In this document: positions 53,191 to 63,889 of the stretch, piece after piece
How positions within the stretch are numbered: the first letter of the stretch is position 1
Layout: every line of letters starts with the position of its first letter
From: Brachypterus glaber
Taxonomy: Eukaryota > Arthropoda > Insecta > Coleoptera > Kateretidae
NCBI GenBank assembly: GCA_958510825.1
Contig: OY294044.1
Span: 69,204,095-69,268,094, forward strand
Reading direction: 5' to 3'
DNA length: 64,000 nt
Notes under the pieces: model-generated
Seen by the model: only the letters and a program-made list of their open reading frames with translations
The model's database searches: none
Told to the model about the DNA's origin: nothing
Made by a program: the position numbers and the translations under genes

Positions 53191-53830
53191 AGAAACGCTT
53201 ACCTTAGTTAAAATAATTTTTATATAGAAAAGAAATTATTTTTTTCTACGACTGCTTTAGAATGTAAGCACATACACACACTTTTCAAACAGTGAAAGAA
53301 TCCATTCTAGCTCTAGATAGGGTATGAATATTCCGTATCAAGTGTTAGAATGAGCACATGTAGTGCCATCTCTTGTTTATAAAATTAAAGAAAACTGTAG
53401 CAAAATTAGCAAAAATATATACATTTTAGCATGAAATATTGAATAATTTAATGCAATTAAAAGTTTTGCTTTAAAATTACATAAAGTTAATTAGTTTTTC
53501 TTAATATTTCAGTTTTTTATCAATTTAGTTCAAAAAATTAAAACTGCTCCATCTATTGTTAAATATTTAAACCTGATATCTGTAACAACAATCTGACATA
53601 ATCTTCAATTTTTGCATTATAATTTGTAAATATGTGCTAAAATTAAATAAAAATCGTTTTTAAGTACTGATTTGATAAAATTATTAAATAATATTAATTG
53701 CTTTATTTAAAAATATGTGTTTTGTTGCATTTACAATGTCGAGTCACAAAAAACATTGTTGTTAACCTTGTCCGCAGTTTAAAGCCAAAGAGTGTTTCAT
53801 ATTTGCAGTCGAAGAAAAAGTATAGTCTAC
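53191..53830. other. AT-rich stretch, nothing recognised
   Basis: No feature supported. Two overlapping plus frames start near its end (53,698 and 53,792) and run into the hairpin below. Confidence 0.45.
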
Positions 53831-53835
53831 AACAC

Positions 53836-53933
53836 GTATGGAATGTTCATTCCGCACACGCGGGACCGTCATACTCGCCTGCCGGCTAGTATGACAAACT
53901 TTCCGCTCGCTCGGAATATTGTCTATTCCATAC
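53836..53933. repeat. GC-rich 98-bp nested hairpin
   Basis: Outer stem GTATGGAAT/ATTCCATAC, next ATTCCG/CGGAAT, and a central stem GTCATACT/AGTATGAC (53,869-53,876 and 53,887-53,894) around CGCCTGCCGG. It would fold into a long branched hairpin in DNA or RNA. Its compact GC content contrasts with the flanks. Nature unknown: MITE or structured RNA. Confidence 0.6.
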
Positions 53934-54118
53934 TAGTTATAGAATATACTATTCTGTATCACTTTTGCAATTGTACTTTTTTACTTTCGCGATCGTGGGT
54001 CATAGACGATACCTTTTTCGTAAAGAAATTCTTAAACATTTAGTAATTAAATAATATTTTAAAATTTTCGCAATGCCAGTTTGATGTTTCTCTATAAATT
54101 AGAAAATAACTTGTTAAA

Positions 54119-54188
54119 CATGTAAGACTTGCAAAATTTGTAAAACTAGTAAAACATGTAAAACTTGTAAAACTGGTAAAACTTGCAA
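54119..54188 (+). repeat. 10-bp tandem (GTAAAACTTG)
   Basis: About seven degenerate decamers, for example GTAAAACTAG, TAAAACATG, GTAAAACTTG and GTAAAACTGG. Confidence 0.85.
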
Positions 54189-54373
54189 TGTGTTGCTTTT
54201 AGCAGTATTTTTGAATCTAAATAGCTTGGGTCACAGAGCGTCAAACTTTTTAAAGGACACTTTTCGTATATTATTACTATGGGCCCCAGGTCCCCACTCT
54301 TAATAATTAAAAAATGTAGTTTAAAAGTTAATTTGAGAAAACATATAACATCTAATTAGATTTGTCTATAATA

Positions 54374-55110
54374 CAGGGTGATCAGAAACTATCATGTCAA
54401 AGTTTAAGAAGTGAAAAAAAATCCTATAAACGTTGGTCCGGAAATGAGCTCCTTTGGTGCTCCTACTGTCCTTTAAAATTGTACTAAAATAAGGTTTTTA
54501 ATTAATAACTCTGGTACCCTTTAGGCTAAAGCGATGAGTCCTTGCATGTGTACTAGTATTAATAAGGGCAATTTGTTTATGTTAATTATTTTTTTTTCAT
54601 CATCCAGAGGCATGCCTAGATAGACAAAATGTCTGAGGCTTAACACATTTTTTTCCCAAACTTTTTTATGTGCATTTATTTTTGTAAAAAATATAGATTA
54701 CTTGAGTAAAGTTACATAAAAAATGTCATATAGTGTAACATTTCGTTTGGACTTTTATATATATATAGTGTAACATTTTGTGTTACCAAAAATGTTACCT
54801 TCTAAAATACTATAACACCGACTTCCAAAAAAAGAGGAGGTTATCAATTCGATGTGTGACTTTGCTTTTTAAAATAATAAATTTAGGTGTTTCTGTCAAG
54901 AATACTTTTTTGCTTAGTTTTAAATGAAGAATCAGCCTGCAGCATTAAAATTTTAATGGTGCTTTTTTTGTTTCCTATTCAATATGTCCATCTTCGAAGG
55001 CCCGTAGCCCTTTGGGCTCATTTCCTGACCAACCTTTATAGAATTTTTTGTTATATTTTTGGATGTAAATCACCTCTTACATTTTGGCATGCCAGTTACT
55101 GATCACCCTG
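54374..55110. mobile_element. 737-bp foldback (CAGGGTG family)
   Basis: Ends CAGGGTGATCAGAAACT and AGTTACTGATCACCCTG with TA on both sides. Arms contain TGGTCCGGAAATGAGCTCC against GGGCTCATTTCCTGACCAAC. The centre has two TATAGTGTAACATTT copies (54,732 and 54,766) and ACACCGACTTCCAAAAAAAG, also found at 30.55 kb. A 71-codon frame is arm-derived. Confidence 0.88.
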
Positions 55111-55548
55111 TATTTAGCTAAATATAATCGACAAACTGACATTTCCTAGAAAATGTGACCATTTAAAGACCATAAAATTAATTATATCTACGACTTGAAA
55201 GTGAATGTTTAATAAAAAAGTTTACTTATGAAACCCGTAAAATCTTTATCTTACTGTTCCAAAATAAATATTATTGACTTTCCAAGAAATATCTTTATTT
55301 AATCATATTTTCTTTTTTAAACAACTTATGCATAAGTTTTTATTTTGTAAATTGCTATTTTTGTTATTCGATGGAAAGGGAATTTTCAGCTTCAAATTCG
55401 GATCACTTGAAAGGGACACCATCTTTTGATATACAAAATGTGGCAATGGGGCTTGGTGGATTTTTTAAATAAACATATTTAACTAATTTTAAAAAAATCA
55501 ATAATTTGTTCAATTAGTACTTGTTTCCAAGAAATAAGTAATAATTAT

Positions 55549-55805
55549 GGGAGGGATTGGTTTAGTGGGCTAGAGCGTCAGAATGACGAGCCGACTAACG
55601 TGAGTTCGATTTTCACTGGCGCTGCCGATTAGCCTTTTCAGTTAACTAATAAATGAAATTTGGCGAAGGCGATAAGTGAAACGGACACTCCCTAGACACT
55701 AGTTCAAAAGCCAGTATAAACCGGTGGTTCCCTCTACTACTAGCCCACACAAGTCCTGGACTTAATGCTTAATTAAGTAGAATAGTACGAGGTTAAACAA
55801 ACATG
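55549..55805 (+). mobile_element. tRNA-derived SINE, copy 4 (full length, plus strand)
   Basis: Head GGGAGGGATTGGTTTAGTGG (A-box-like TGGTTTAGTGG at 55,558), B-box-like GAGTTCGATTTTC at about 55,602, then CTGGCGCTG, the body (TTTCAGTTAACTAATAAATG, AAGTCCTGGACTTAATGC, AGAATAGTACGAGGTTAAAC) and a short AAACA tail. Head D- and anticodon-arm regions differ from copies 1 and 3. Confidence 0.93.
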
Positions 55806-56556
55806 TAAAGACTACGTAGACTTTACTTTCAGTAAACATTTATGTAATTATTAGAACTAATTATAATTATTGGAATTTTTTATTATTTTTAGTATTTTAA
55901 ATATTCAGTATACCTAAATATCAACTTTCATTTAAGTTTCTTTAAAACTGAATACAAGAAATATTATTTTATTCCCAACTATGTAATACATGCATTACAT
56001 GTATTAATAAAGTTTGGAAAGTACGTGATTTCTTGTCCCACTGTTTTCATGCCTGGACCTGACCTGTAATGAAAAATAGAGACCAGTTAACTAATTATTA
56101 CTGGTCTGAATTATAAATCATTAATTTTCGCTAGATGGCGCCACCGACTAAAATGTCAAAATGGCTGAACTGCTGTTGTTATGATAAACACCAAAGTACT
56201 TAAACACGAATGTAATCTAATATATTTTGTTTAAAAAACCTAAATGTACAGTTTTAGTCAATGTTTTTTACTTTAGAGACTGAAAAAGATAATAAATGTT
56301 ATAAACGGTGCCTTGTGAGCTATCAACAAATGCTTTTTGTGATTGTTTTTTTGGGTTACGCGTATGTAAAACTTCAGGTTTGTATGAATGCGCTTCTCTT
56401 GTGAAATGAAGGAAAAATGATTTGTGATAAATATGAAAAGAACCAAAAAACAAAGCATTATAGTATTATTTTCTTCATTTGAATTCAAACATCTAGGTTT
56501 CAAAAAAAAACTAGTACTTTATCTTTAAATAAAAACAGTTGCGAATAAAATAGTAT
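55806..56556. other. AT-rich stretch, no gene
   Basis: GCTAGATGGCGCCACC at 56,130 is a short GC motif. Overlapping minus frames of 61 and 76 codons (56,268-56,503) lack recognisable domains. Confidence 0.45.
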
Positions 56557-56638
56557 ATAGGTCTCCCGGAAAATGGTACTTTTCCTCTACCTATAAATGT
56601 ATAAATCTCGGTAAAGTACTATTTTCCGAGTCGACCTG
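56557..56638. mobile_element. About 82-bp palindromic mini-element
   Basis: AGGTCTCCCGGAAAATGGTA then CTTTTCC on the left and GGTAAAGTACTATTTTCC then GAGTCGACCT on the right are near complements. TA-rich flanks. Very short MITE or its solo ends. Confidence 0.75.
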
Positions 56639-56977
56639 TAATCTACTATTTCAAACCAAGTACTTTTACGTGATTGAATTCTTATCCTATTGTTCTAAGT
56701 AAGATACGCATTAAGCTTTAATCAAGCACAAAAATTATTAACATGCTTGAGAATATACAAAGTTTTAAGCCACTTGATCTGAATATTACTAGTAGTATAC
56801 TATGTGGTTAGTTGTATTAAGGTAGTATCATTTCTCTTTTTACTTATCAAGCCTTATAAGCTCTATTAATTTTATCTCGTATCAATGATGCTCATTAGGA
56901 ATGTGCAAAGACATGCAAATACCGAATAAAGTATCTACTATTTAAAGATAACATATATCATCTGTAAGGTTAAATAG

Positions 56978-57520
56978 TAGCCTGTTCCAAAACTTGCTTA
57001 CAGAAATTTGAGGGTATATTAAAAACCCTCTGGAAAATATGAAAAAAATGTTAAAAAAAACCACCTTCGTTCAATTCAAAAATAAAAACGCTTTAAGTGG
57101 ACCAATACTGTTGCTGATGTTAAATTACCTTTAAAAGTTGAATTTGTAGGAAGCAAATTTAATTATTGCAGGATTCTGTAGGTTGACATGGTAATTAATG
57201 TGACATAAATATTTATTAAAGTCAAAAAACCGCCGGATGGAGTGACCCTACAAAAATAGAATATAATAACCTAAAAAGATTCTAAAGTTGAAAGTCTCAA
57301 ACAATGCACTCGTCAATAATTAAAATACAACCATAGTTACTAACAACTAGGGAAAAACTAATTTGTAGGTAATTTAACATCAGCAACAGGATTGGTCAGA
57401 TTAAATAGCTTTCTTTATATTTAGTATTAAAGATGGATTTTTTTTTGAATTTTTTTTTCATATTTTCCAGGGATTTTAATATACCCTCAAATTTCTGTAC
57501 GCGAGTTCTGGAACAGGCTG
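56978..57520. mobile_element. 543-bp foldback element
   Basis: Left TAGCCTGTTCCAAAACTTGC then ACAGAAATTTGAGGGTATAT; right ATATACCCTCAAATTTCTGT then GAGTTCTGGAACAGGCTG. Subterminal TGTTGCTGATGTTAAATTAC pairs with GTAATTTAACATCAGCAACA. TA lies after the right end. One-arm fragment at 17.8 kb. Confidence 0.9.
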
Positions 57521-57654
57521 TATAAACACTCCAGAAAAAATTGTTTTGGAAAAATAGACTATTGTTAAATTTGCATTTTATATTCTAATTAATTCAAAGA
57601 AACAGTAGGTGTTTATTATATTAATAAATGGTGTGTTTATAAATAGATTTAAAA

Positions 57655-58855
57655 ACAGTAATAATAATATATTTATTCACGGAAGTTCCATTTTAAAATT
57701 TACAATATAAAATAAATATTTCACTTAATATATAGGTACAATAAAATATGAAAAACAGGTACAATAGAATCACGAACAAAATAGACTTTTACAAAAGAAA
57801 AAAATATATATATGTATATCACAGTCTGTCCAATTTTCTCTTAATATGAGATTTATAAGCACTTAGAGATAAAGTGAAATCAACACTAAGATCGTTGGCA
57901 AGCTTGCACATTCTGTTAATTGGTGCATTTAACATATAATTTGTTTTACACAACCTCTCATATTCAGTGACGGAACTAAAAAATTTAATAATGATAGCGC
58001 TACTGGGCAATCTATCATACCATTGACTAGCTTATATAAAAAAATTAAGTCATGAAATTTACGTCTATTTTCAAGAGTATCAATATTAAAATATTGTCGA
58101 ACTGTTGAAGTTTCCAAAAATAGCATCCCCGTCTTAAAATTTAAAAATCTAAGAAACCTGTTTTGAACTCTCTCCAATTGAGACTTCTGCTCAATATAAA
58201 ATGGAGACCAAACTATTGAAGATAATTCCAAATTAGATCTCACTATAGAAAAATAAAGCTGCTTTATACAATTTACATTTATAAAATCTCTCAAATTTCT
58301 TTTCAGAAAACCCAGAAGTTTAAGTGATTTATTGCACTGAATTTCTATGTGCTTGTTAAAACACAATGTGCTATCATATGTAACACCTAGATCCTTCATC
58401 ATCGTAACGTTTTCAAGGACAACTCCATTGATGTTGTAAGCAAACTGTATGGGATTATGACTTCGAGAAAAGTACATTGCTTTGCATTTTTCTGCATTTA
58501 ATTTCATACCGTTTGCCACACACCATCCATGGAGTCTGTCCAGAGCTTCCTGAAGTTTTAAACAATCAATCAAATTTCTGATAATAAGATATAGTTTAAG
58601 GTCATCAGCAAATAGTAAAAAAAGCAAATAACCCAAAACGGATTTAATATCATTAATAAAACAGTTAAAAAGTATAGTAGATATGATAGATAGGTGTAGT
58701 AGATAGGTGTCCGCCTTGAGGCACTCCCGACGTTACCTCAAAAGCATATGATAGCACATTATGTAATTTAACCACTTGATATCTACTCTTTAAGTAATCT
58801 GAAACAGTGGATCAACTAACTAATGATCCTTGCGGCGACCAGAAAAAATCATTGA
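57655..58855 (-). mobile_element. 5'-truncated jockey/CR1-type LINE
   Basis: Minus-strand element running from about 58,855 (coding, just before the RT GVPQG motif) to a 3' UTR ending near 57,655 in an AATAATATATTATT-like tail. Endonuclease and ORF1 are missing and no RNase H is seen, as in jockey/CR1-group LINEs. It is broken by frameshifts near 58,636 and 58,000. Confidence 0.9.
57819..58855 (-). pseudogene. LINE reverse transcriptase (second half)
   Basis: From 5' to 3': EVTSGVPQGGHLS (about 58,740-58,700) in one frame; after a frameshift near 58,636, LLFLLFADDLKLYLI with the catalytic FADD (about 58,600); LDRLHGWCVANGMKLNAEKC, KDLGVTYDSTLCFNKHIE and LYFSIVRSNLELSSIVWSPF, standard for the palm-thumb region. 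A second frameshift near 58,000 leads to CKLANDLSVDFTLSLSAYKS and stop at 57,819. The 235-codon open frame is 57,929-58,636. Confidence 0.92.
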
Positions 58856-59240
58856 GAAGCAAAACGGAATTAATTTTCTTAATAAATACCATGAAAAAAA
58901 TTAAATATATGTTTGTCTGGCAAGGGGCTTTTTCCCAAATTTACTAAATCGCTATTTCATATGAAAAAAAAGTAATCGAGTCATAAAGGACGTATTTTGA
59001 CAATATTTTTCGGCCTTGATAGCTATAGTTATTTGACCGACCCAAATAACATTTATGTAAATGGTTTTGAGGAATTTATAGTAAATTCATCTGATTTATT
59101 TCTACAGGGTAATGCACAAGGTTTATTTTGAAAAAATGGAAAAGTTAAGGCAAAAGCTTCAAACTTTGAATGGTTTAAGATATGACTCTGAAATTTGGAA
59201 TACCTAATTAACATAACCGATATAGAGCCAATAGAAGCAG
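58856..59240. other. AT-rich stretch, nothing recognised
   Basis: A 64-codon minus frame (59,053-59,247) lacks known domains. No repeat assigned. Confidence 0.45.
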
Positions 59241-59560
59241 GGATCAAGGAGGAACATTTTTTTTATGGAAAGAGGAGTTGTCTGATATATCATTTTAAAG
59301 CTTATTATATTCTCTTTTTTATCATCATTTTTAATTTTTAGGTGTTTGGACTTTTTTCAATTTTTTCGTAAAAAATTCGATTTTGTTTTGTTTTTTTCAA
59401 CATTTTTATTTATACCAATTATAATTAATTTGAAAGTATAATCTAAGTTTTTTTTTATCATGAAATTAATCATTAAACAAAATTTCTTTATGTTTTTTAA
59501 GAAATGACAATTTCAGCACTTTTTTAACCCCTTCAAAAAAATGCAAAAATGATGTATCTA
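59241..59560 (+). repeat. Dispersed module, copy 4
   Basis: TATCATTTTAAAGCTTATTA then TATTCTCTTTTTTATC, followed by T-rich text and ATCATGAAATTAATCATT, parallels 51.75-51.96 kb and 60.42-60.60 kb. Confidence 0.55.
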
Positions 59561-59589
59561 TCACACGATTCTCTTTTCATAAAAATAAT

Positions 59590-59842
59590 CTCCCTGGCTA
59601 TAACTCCTTTAATAATAAATTTAGGTGTTTTGGTAAAGAATACTTTTTTGCTTAGTTTTAAGTTAGAATCGTTCTACAACATTAAAATTTTATTGGTACC
59701 TTTTTTGTTCCCAATTCAATATGTGCCGCAGCTTTCTTAGGGCTCATTTCCGGACCAATCTTTATAGCAACTTTTTTTCATATTTTTTAACGTAAAATCA
59801 GCTCTTAAATTTCTCGAACTTATTACTGAATAACCCTGTATA
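59590..59842 (+). mobile_element. Solo arm of the CAGGGTG foldback family
   Basis: ATAATAAATTTAGGTGTTT, GAATACTTTTTTGCTTAGTT, CATTAAAATTTT, GGGCTCATTTCCGGACCAAT and GAATAACCCTG match 54,875-55,110 almost step by step. The opposite arm is missing. Confidence 0.82.
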
Positions 59843-60237
59843 CCTCAAATTGTCTATAACGCTACTTTATTTGTTTTTTTTTACTTTGACTTCTGAATAA
59901 CCCTGTGCATATTTTGCACATAAATAATATGATGACCACACCATTCCGGATACAGGTGTAAACAATAATTTAAACCGCAGGAATCATTGAGCCAACAACA
60001 TTCATTCAATATACTACCAAGAAATTGCCCATAACAGTAAAACTTATTGAACATCCTTCGAAAAAACTAAAAAAATCATCAATCAATCCTAAGATTCACA
60101 CACATATATTTTTTTTAGTCTTCTAATTCCAAAAACCTAAAAAGTTCATTCTTATATCGGAACTTTCAGTATCAAATTACAATATTGCTGGTCTGCATTT
60201 GAAAGATTATTGCATTTCGTTATACATAATGTATAAT
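59843..60237. other. AT-rich stretch, nothing recognised
   Basis: GAATAACCCTGTGCATATT (59,896) is another short trace of the CAGGG terminus. No gene. Confidence 0.4.
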
Positions 60238-60848
60238 CAGAGCGTGTCAAAAGTCCGCCCTCCCCCCTTAACTTTTGAACGGCTTATGATATTAACTTGA
60301 AATTTAAAACACTTAAATAACATAATTCAAATCATTTTTTAGTATATATTTGATATGCTTAGGGGGCGCAATGGTAACAGCGGGGCAAGGGGGACATTTT
60401 TTTTATGAAAAGGAGGGTCGTGTGGTACATTATTTTAAAGCTTATTAAGTACTCTAGTTGTCTGTATAATTTTTATTTTTTTTAACATTTTTTTTTTAAG
60501 GTTTTCAGTTTTAAATTCTATTTATATCGTTCAAAATTAGTTTAAAAGTATAATTGATGTATTTTTTAAAAATTGTTTATTTTTTTAATGAAATGTTTTG
60601 ACGAAAATTCCCAATTTTGGGGCTTTAAAATAACCCCAAAAATTTCCCTTTAAAATGATGTACACACGACCACCATTTCTATTTAAAAAAGTTCCCCCCG
60701 TTGCCCCCTGTCTCCATCGTGCCGCCTAAGTATACCAAATATTTACCAACAAATTATTTTATTTGGGTTAAGTTATTTATGTGTTTTATATTTTAATTTG
60801 ATATCTTAAATCGTTCAAAAGTGTGGGGGGCGGACTTTTGACACCCTG
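60238..60848. mobile_element. 611-bp foldback (CAGxGTGTCAAAAGTCCG)
   Basis: Left CAGAGCGTGTCAAAAGTCCG then CCCTCCCCCC; right GGGGGGCGGACTTTTGACAC then CCTG. Further inner pairs: GGGGCAAGGGGGAC and GTTCCCCCCGTTGCCCC; TATTTTAAAGCTTATT and the AAAATGATGT side. The interior is the dispersed module seen at 1.3 kb, so that module travels within these palindromes. Confidence 0.88.
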
Positions 60849-61194
60849 TGCTTATAGTAGTAATAATTACAAAAATGCCTTCAGTTTTCTTTTATCACAT
60901 AATGTTTTTAAACTACTGTACTTTGGATCATATGAGGCTTTTAGTCGTATTTTTGTGAAAAGGTGTATCCATGTGTTTTTTTGGGTTGATAAAATCGAAC
61001 CCACAATTAAAAATTCGAAATTCAAAATGGCGGTTCCAATATGATGGGATAATTTCATTAATTTTAATAAATTTTGATAAAAGTATACCTGAAACCGAAT
61101 ATATTATGAAATTTTAAATATTCATGATGGCTGATACTTAGTTTTGTTTAAATAAAAAAGCAATTCACCATTTTTAATTCGTCATTTGGAATTC
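60849..61194. other. Unannotated stretch
   Basis: Contains AAATTCAAAATGGCGGTTCC (61,017), similar in wording to AAATTCAAAATGGCGGAGTC at 6,542, and two overlapping frames on opposite strands (73 and 63 codons) that are not supported. Confidence 0.4.
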
Positions 61195-61415
61195 AGGAAA
61201 TTGAGTAAGAAAGGCCTGAAGTTTGGATAAAAGAGTTTAGTTCAGGGTGATTTTATTGAGGTTGGTGCTGCGCAGAGGAGGGTTTGATTTTAGAGAAGAA
61301 GTTTGTTTTTCATGGATAGGGGGTAGAGTTTGGATAGACGGTCGTTGGCCATTTGGAGGGTGTATTTGGGTTGCTGATCCCACGTAAGGTCGTTGGATAG
61401 GGTAATGCCTAGATA
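61195..61415 (-). pseudogene. LINE reverse transcriptase remnant (thumb region)
   Basis: Minus strand, no start codon needed: YLGITLSNDLTWDQQPKYTL then QMANDRLSKLYPL (61,415 down to about 61,310), followed by a stop and frameshift. YLGITL...LTW and the NDRLSKLYPL helix are typical of jockey-group LINEs just after the RT core. Both ends are cut, and the GC content is higher than the flanks. A fragment of an older insertion. Confidence 0.8.
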
Positions 61416-62320
61416 AGGTTTAAATAATTTAAATAAAATTATAAGAAATATTTTATTTATAAGTTTTATAACAATGCGTTATTTTTTATAGAGCGCATTG
61501 TTTATAACAAATACCTACACAATTTTATATAAATAAATACTAGAATAAGGTAGTTATTCTTAAGTCAAGCATATCATCGATGATGATGATGATGATGATG
61601 CATCTTTAAAATAAAAATACAATATTCTTGAGCATATGAAAATACTATGTTTTAACACAAGTTTTACTCCTGAACAGAAAGTACTAATAGATATAACATT
61701 TGTTTAAATATATAGTCTTTTTTTTATAATTTCCGTGAAGAATTGTTAATCGAATTTTTACCGTGTATCAGTCTAGTCTGACAACTTTAGTGCATTTAAT
61801 TTTTTAGCACATAAATGTTTAGATGTATAAATAATAATAATAATATTAATAATAATAATAATATTTATTAAATATCTCGACGGGAATTGTATATTGAGGG
61901 ATTAATAGGTTTAAAACACGTATATGAGAGAAAGTCCTCTCGCTTATCTGAGATATATATTTTTTGTATATATACAAGTAATAGTAATATAATATAATAA
62001 CATATAATATCATTACCACAAACAGGAATAGGCGTAATGTATTTTTTTCACTAATTCACTAATTAAACCCAAGAAAATAGCTTTAAATAACTTTTTATTT
62101 ATTAAATATAATTAATTATAATTATTACCAATTAATACCATCAATAATTAACTAAATATTATGAAAAAATAAATAAAAAAACTAAATTTTTAAACGTCAG
62201 TTGGTAAGTATTTATTTGAGCAAATGTCATTGATCAAGGCTACTTGATTTTTATGAAAATTTTAAGAAATATAATTTCTGTTAATAATTTATTTTATTAT
62301 TTGAATAAAAATAGTTAAAT
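61416..62320. other. AT-rich stretch with two microsatellites
   Basis: (GAT)8 at 61,578-61,602 and an AAT/AATATT run at 61,829-61,864. ATAGAGCGCATTGTTTATAA near 61,490 pairs loosely with TTTATAACAATGCG near 61,466. No gene. Confidence 0.6.
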
Positions 62321-62321
62321 A

Positions 62322-62460
62322 GTGCTAGTAGTGAAAAAAACTAACATATAAACCATGGTAGAGAAGACTATTATAGTCTCACACTCTTAAATACCTTGCT
62401 GCTATGCAGCTCGGGATTAAATACGCTCGGCTATAAAAAGTCTTCTATACCTTGGTATAT
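62322..62460. mobile_element. Palindromic element, left copy
   Basis: ATAAACCATGGTAGAGAAGA (62,348) faces AAAAGTCTTCTATACCTTGG (62,438). The outer piece GTAGTGAAAAAAACTAACAT is inverted again at 63,935-63,970 (CTACCGTAGTTTATATATTA then GTTTTTTCACTAC). The sequence therefore belongs to a larger inverted pair spanning 62.3-64.0 kb. Confidence 0.65.
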
Positions 62461-62704
62461 AATTACTATTATAAGTAGCTTTAATAAAGACATCAACTAA
62501 ATTTGGATTTTAATTTATTTTTGACCGATCGGCGAAACGTACTCAAGGAACGCGACTCTAGATAAAATTTAACTCTACTACTACATCAATAACCAACAAA
62601 TATTTTTCTTCTTAATTACAGAATAGCAGTCTTTTGGAATCAGAAGATATAATGTCAACTAGAGTGTATTTAAACAAATCACTGATGTACTTATTAGCAT
62701 TCTT

Positions 62705-62895
62705 GAATAATGTTTAATTAAAATAAAAATGCATAAAAGACTCAACCTGTTACAAATATGGTATACAAATGCTGGGAGATTAATCGGACATTGATTAGGT
62801 ATAAATAGTAAACAAATTATTGCTACTGATTAAATAAAAACCCTATTGAAGGAGTTATTTGAATTAATTGCTAAAAAATTGTAGCTGAAATGGTT
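62705..62895 (+). repeat. Direct repeat R3, copy A
   Basis: GTTTAATTAAAATAAAAATG, ATAAAAGACTCAACCTG, TATACAAATG and CCCTATTGAAGGAGTTATTT recur in the same order at 63,040-63,390 with an insertion. No coding capacity. Confidence 0.75.
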
Positions 62896-63039
62896 CTTAT
62901 TAAATTTTAACAACAAAAATACACTGTAAAAAATTATTTAAAATGAAAAAGTTGACTATGGTATAGTATACCTTACCAAATTTAAATACTATTAAGCTTG
63001 CCATACATTTTGATAAGGTACAAGTTTTTGGCAAAGAAA

Positions 63040-63392
63040 AATTGTTTAATTAAAATTAAAATGCATAGAAGACAATCTGCTATAATTTTTGTAAAGATGC
63101 AAGTCGCTTGCAAAACAACTTTACGCCACGATATTTTACGAACGTTATGACATAGAGACTTGAAATTTAAAACAATTTTTTTCTACTACTTGAAAAATCT
63201 TTGTTCCAAATTTCAAGTCACTGGGTCAAAGCAATTTTGAAATATCGTAGTGGAAATTTATTTTGCAAGAGACTTGCATTTTTACAGGAACTATACAAAT
63301 ATCTAAAAGGTCGTGATTAGAAATAAATAGAAAAAAAACCTTATTGAAAGAGATATTTAGATTATTTATTTAAAAATTGTAGCAAATAGTAA
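63040..63392 (+). repeat. Direct repeat R3, copy B, interrupted
   Basis: GTTTAATTAAAATTAAAATG, ATAGAAGACAATCTG, then the palindromic MITE at 63,091-63,285, then ACTATACAAATATC and CCTTATTGAAAGAGATATTT. Copy A shows the uninterrupted arrangement. Confidence 0.75.
63091..63285. mobile_element. 195-bp palindromic MITE
   Basis: GTAAAGATGCAAGTCGCTTG on the left and CAAGAGACTTGCATTTTTAC on the right are near complements, as are CCACGATATTTTACG and AAATATCGTAGTGG. The middle (GACATAGAGACTTGAAATTT, TTGTTCCAAATTTCAAGTC) is shared with 49,545-49,670. Confidence 0.88.
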
Positions 63393-63393
63393 T

Positions 63394-63889
63394 TATACCG
63401 GGTGTATTTTAAGGCCAAATTCTTTAAAATAAACCATGCATGTGTAGTATCAAAATGTACCGTAAAAAAATTCTCTATCATTTAAAAGTAATGAGCCACC
63501 CTCTTCCCATTAAAAAAAATGACTTATGGGCAAAAGTGTAACTTTTAAACTTTTAAGAGCGCACCAAAAATAGAGTTTTCGGAAAAAAATCAAAATAGTA
63601 TTTTTCTTAAGAAACTAGACCAAAAATTAAGCAAATAAGCCAATTCAAGGCACTCTAGGTTTAAAATGAAAATTTAAATAAAAAATGATATGACCTGTCA
63701 AAAATTGACAAGTGACATATGGTTATATTCAGAATTGATTTCGAAGACAAAAAATATATGTATATGTAATAATATATAGGGTGTCCCATTTAAAAATCGA
63801 AAGTTAAGATCTCCAAATTTCATTTGGATAGCTATAGAAGTATAAAAAAGTTAAGGGGGGTGAACCACCTTCCTGAAACACCCGGTATA
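63394..63889. mobile_element. Element with TATACCGGGTGT ends
   Basis: TATACCGGGTGT (63,394) and ACACCCGGTATA (63,878) are perfect 12-bp terminal inverted repeats. The same terminus occurs at 52.49 and 29.67 kb. The interior has TATAGGGTGTCCCATTT (63,775), a trace of another end, but no protein. Confidence 0.65.

Noticed and set aside
62520..62560. TTTGACCGATCGGCGAAACG as another hammerhead-like core
   Set aside because: Stem CCG/CGG followed by CGAAAC is reminiscent, but CUGANGA is absent and neither helix I nor helix III can be drawn.
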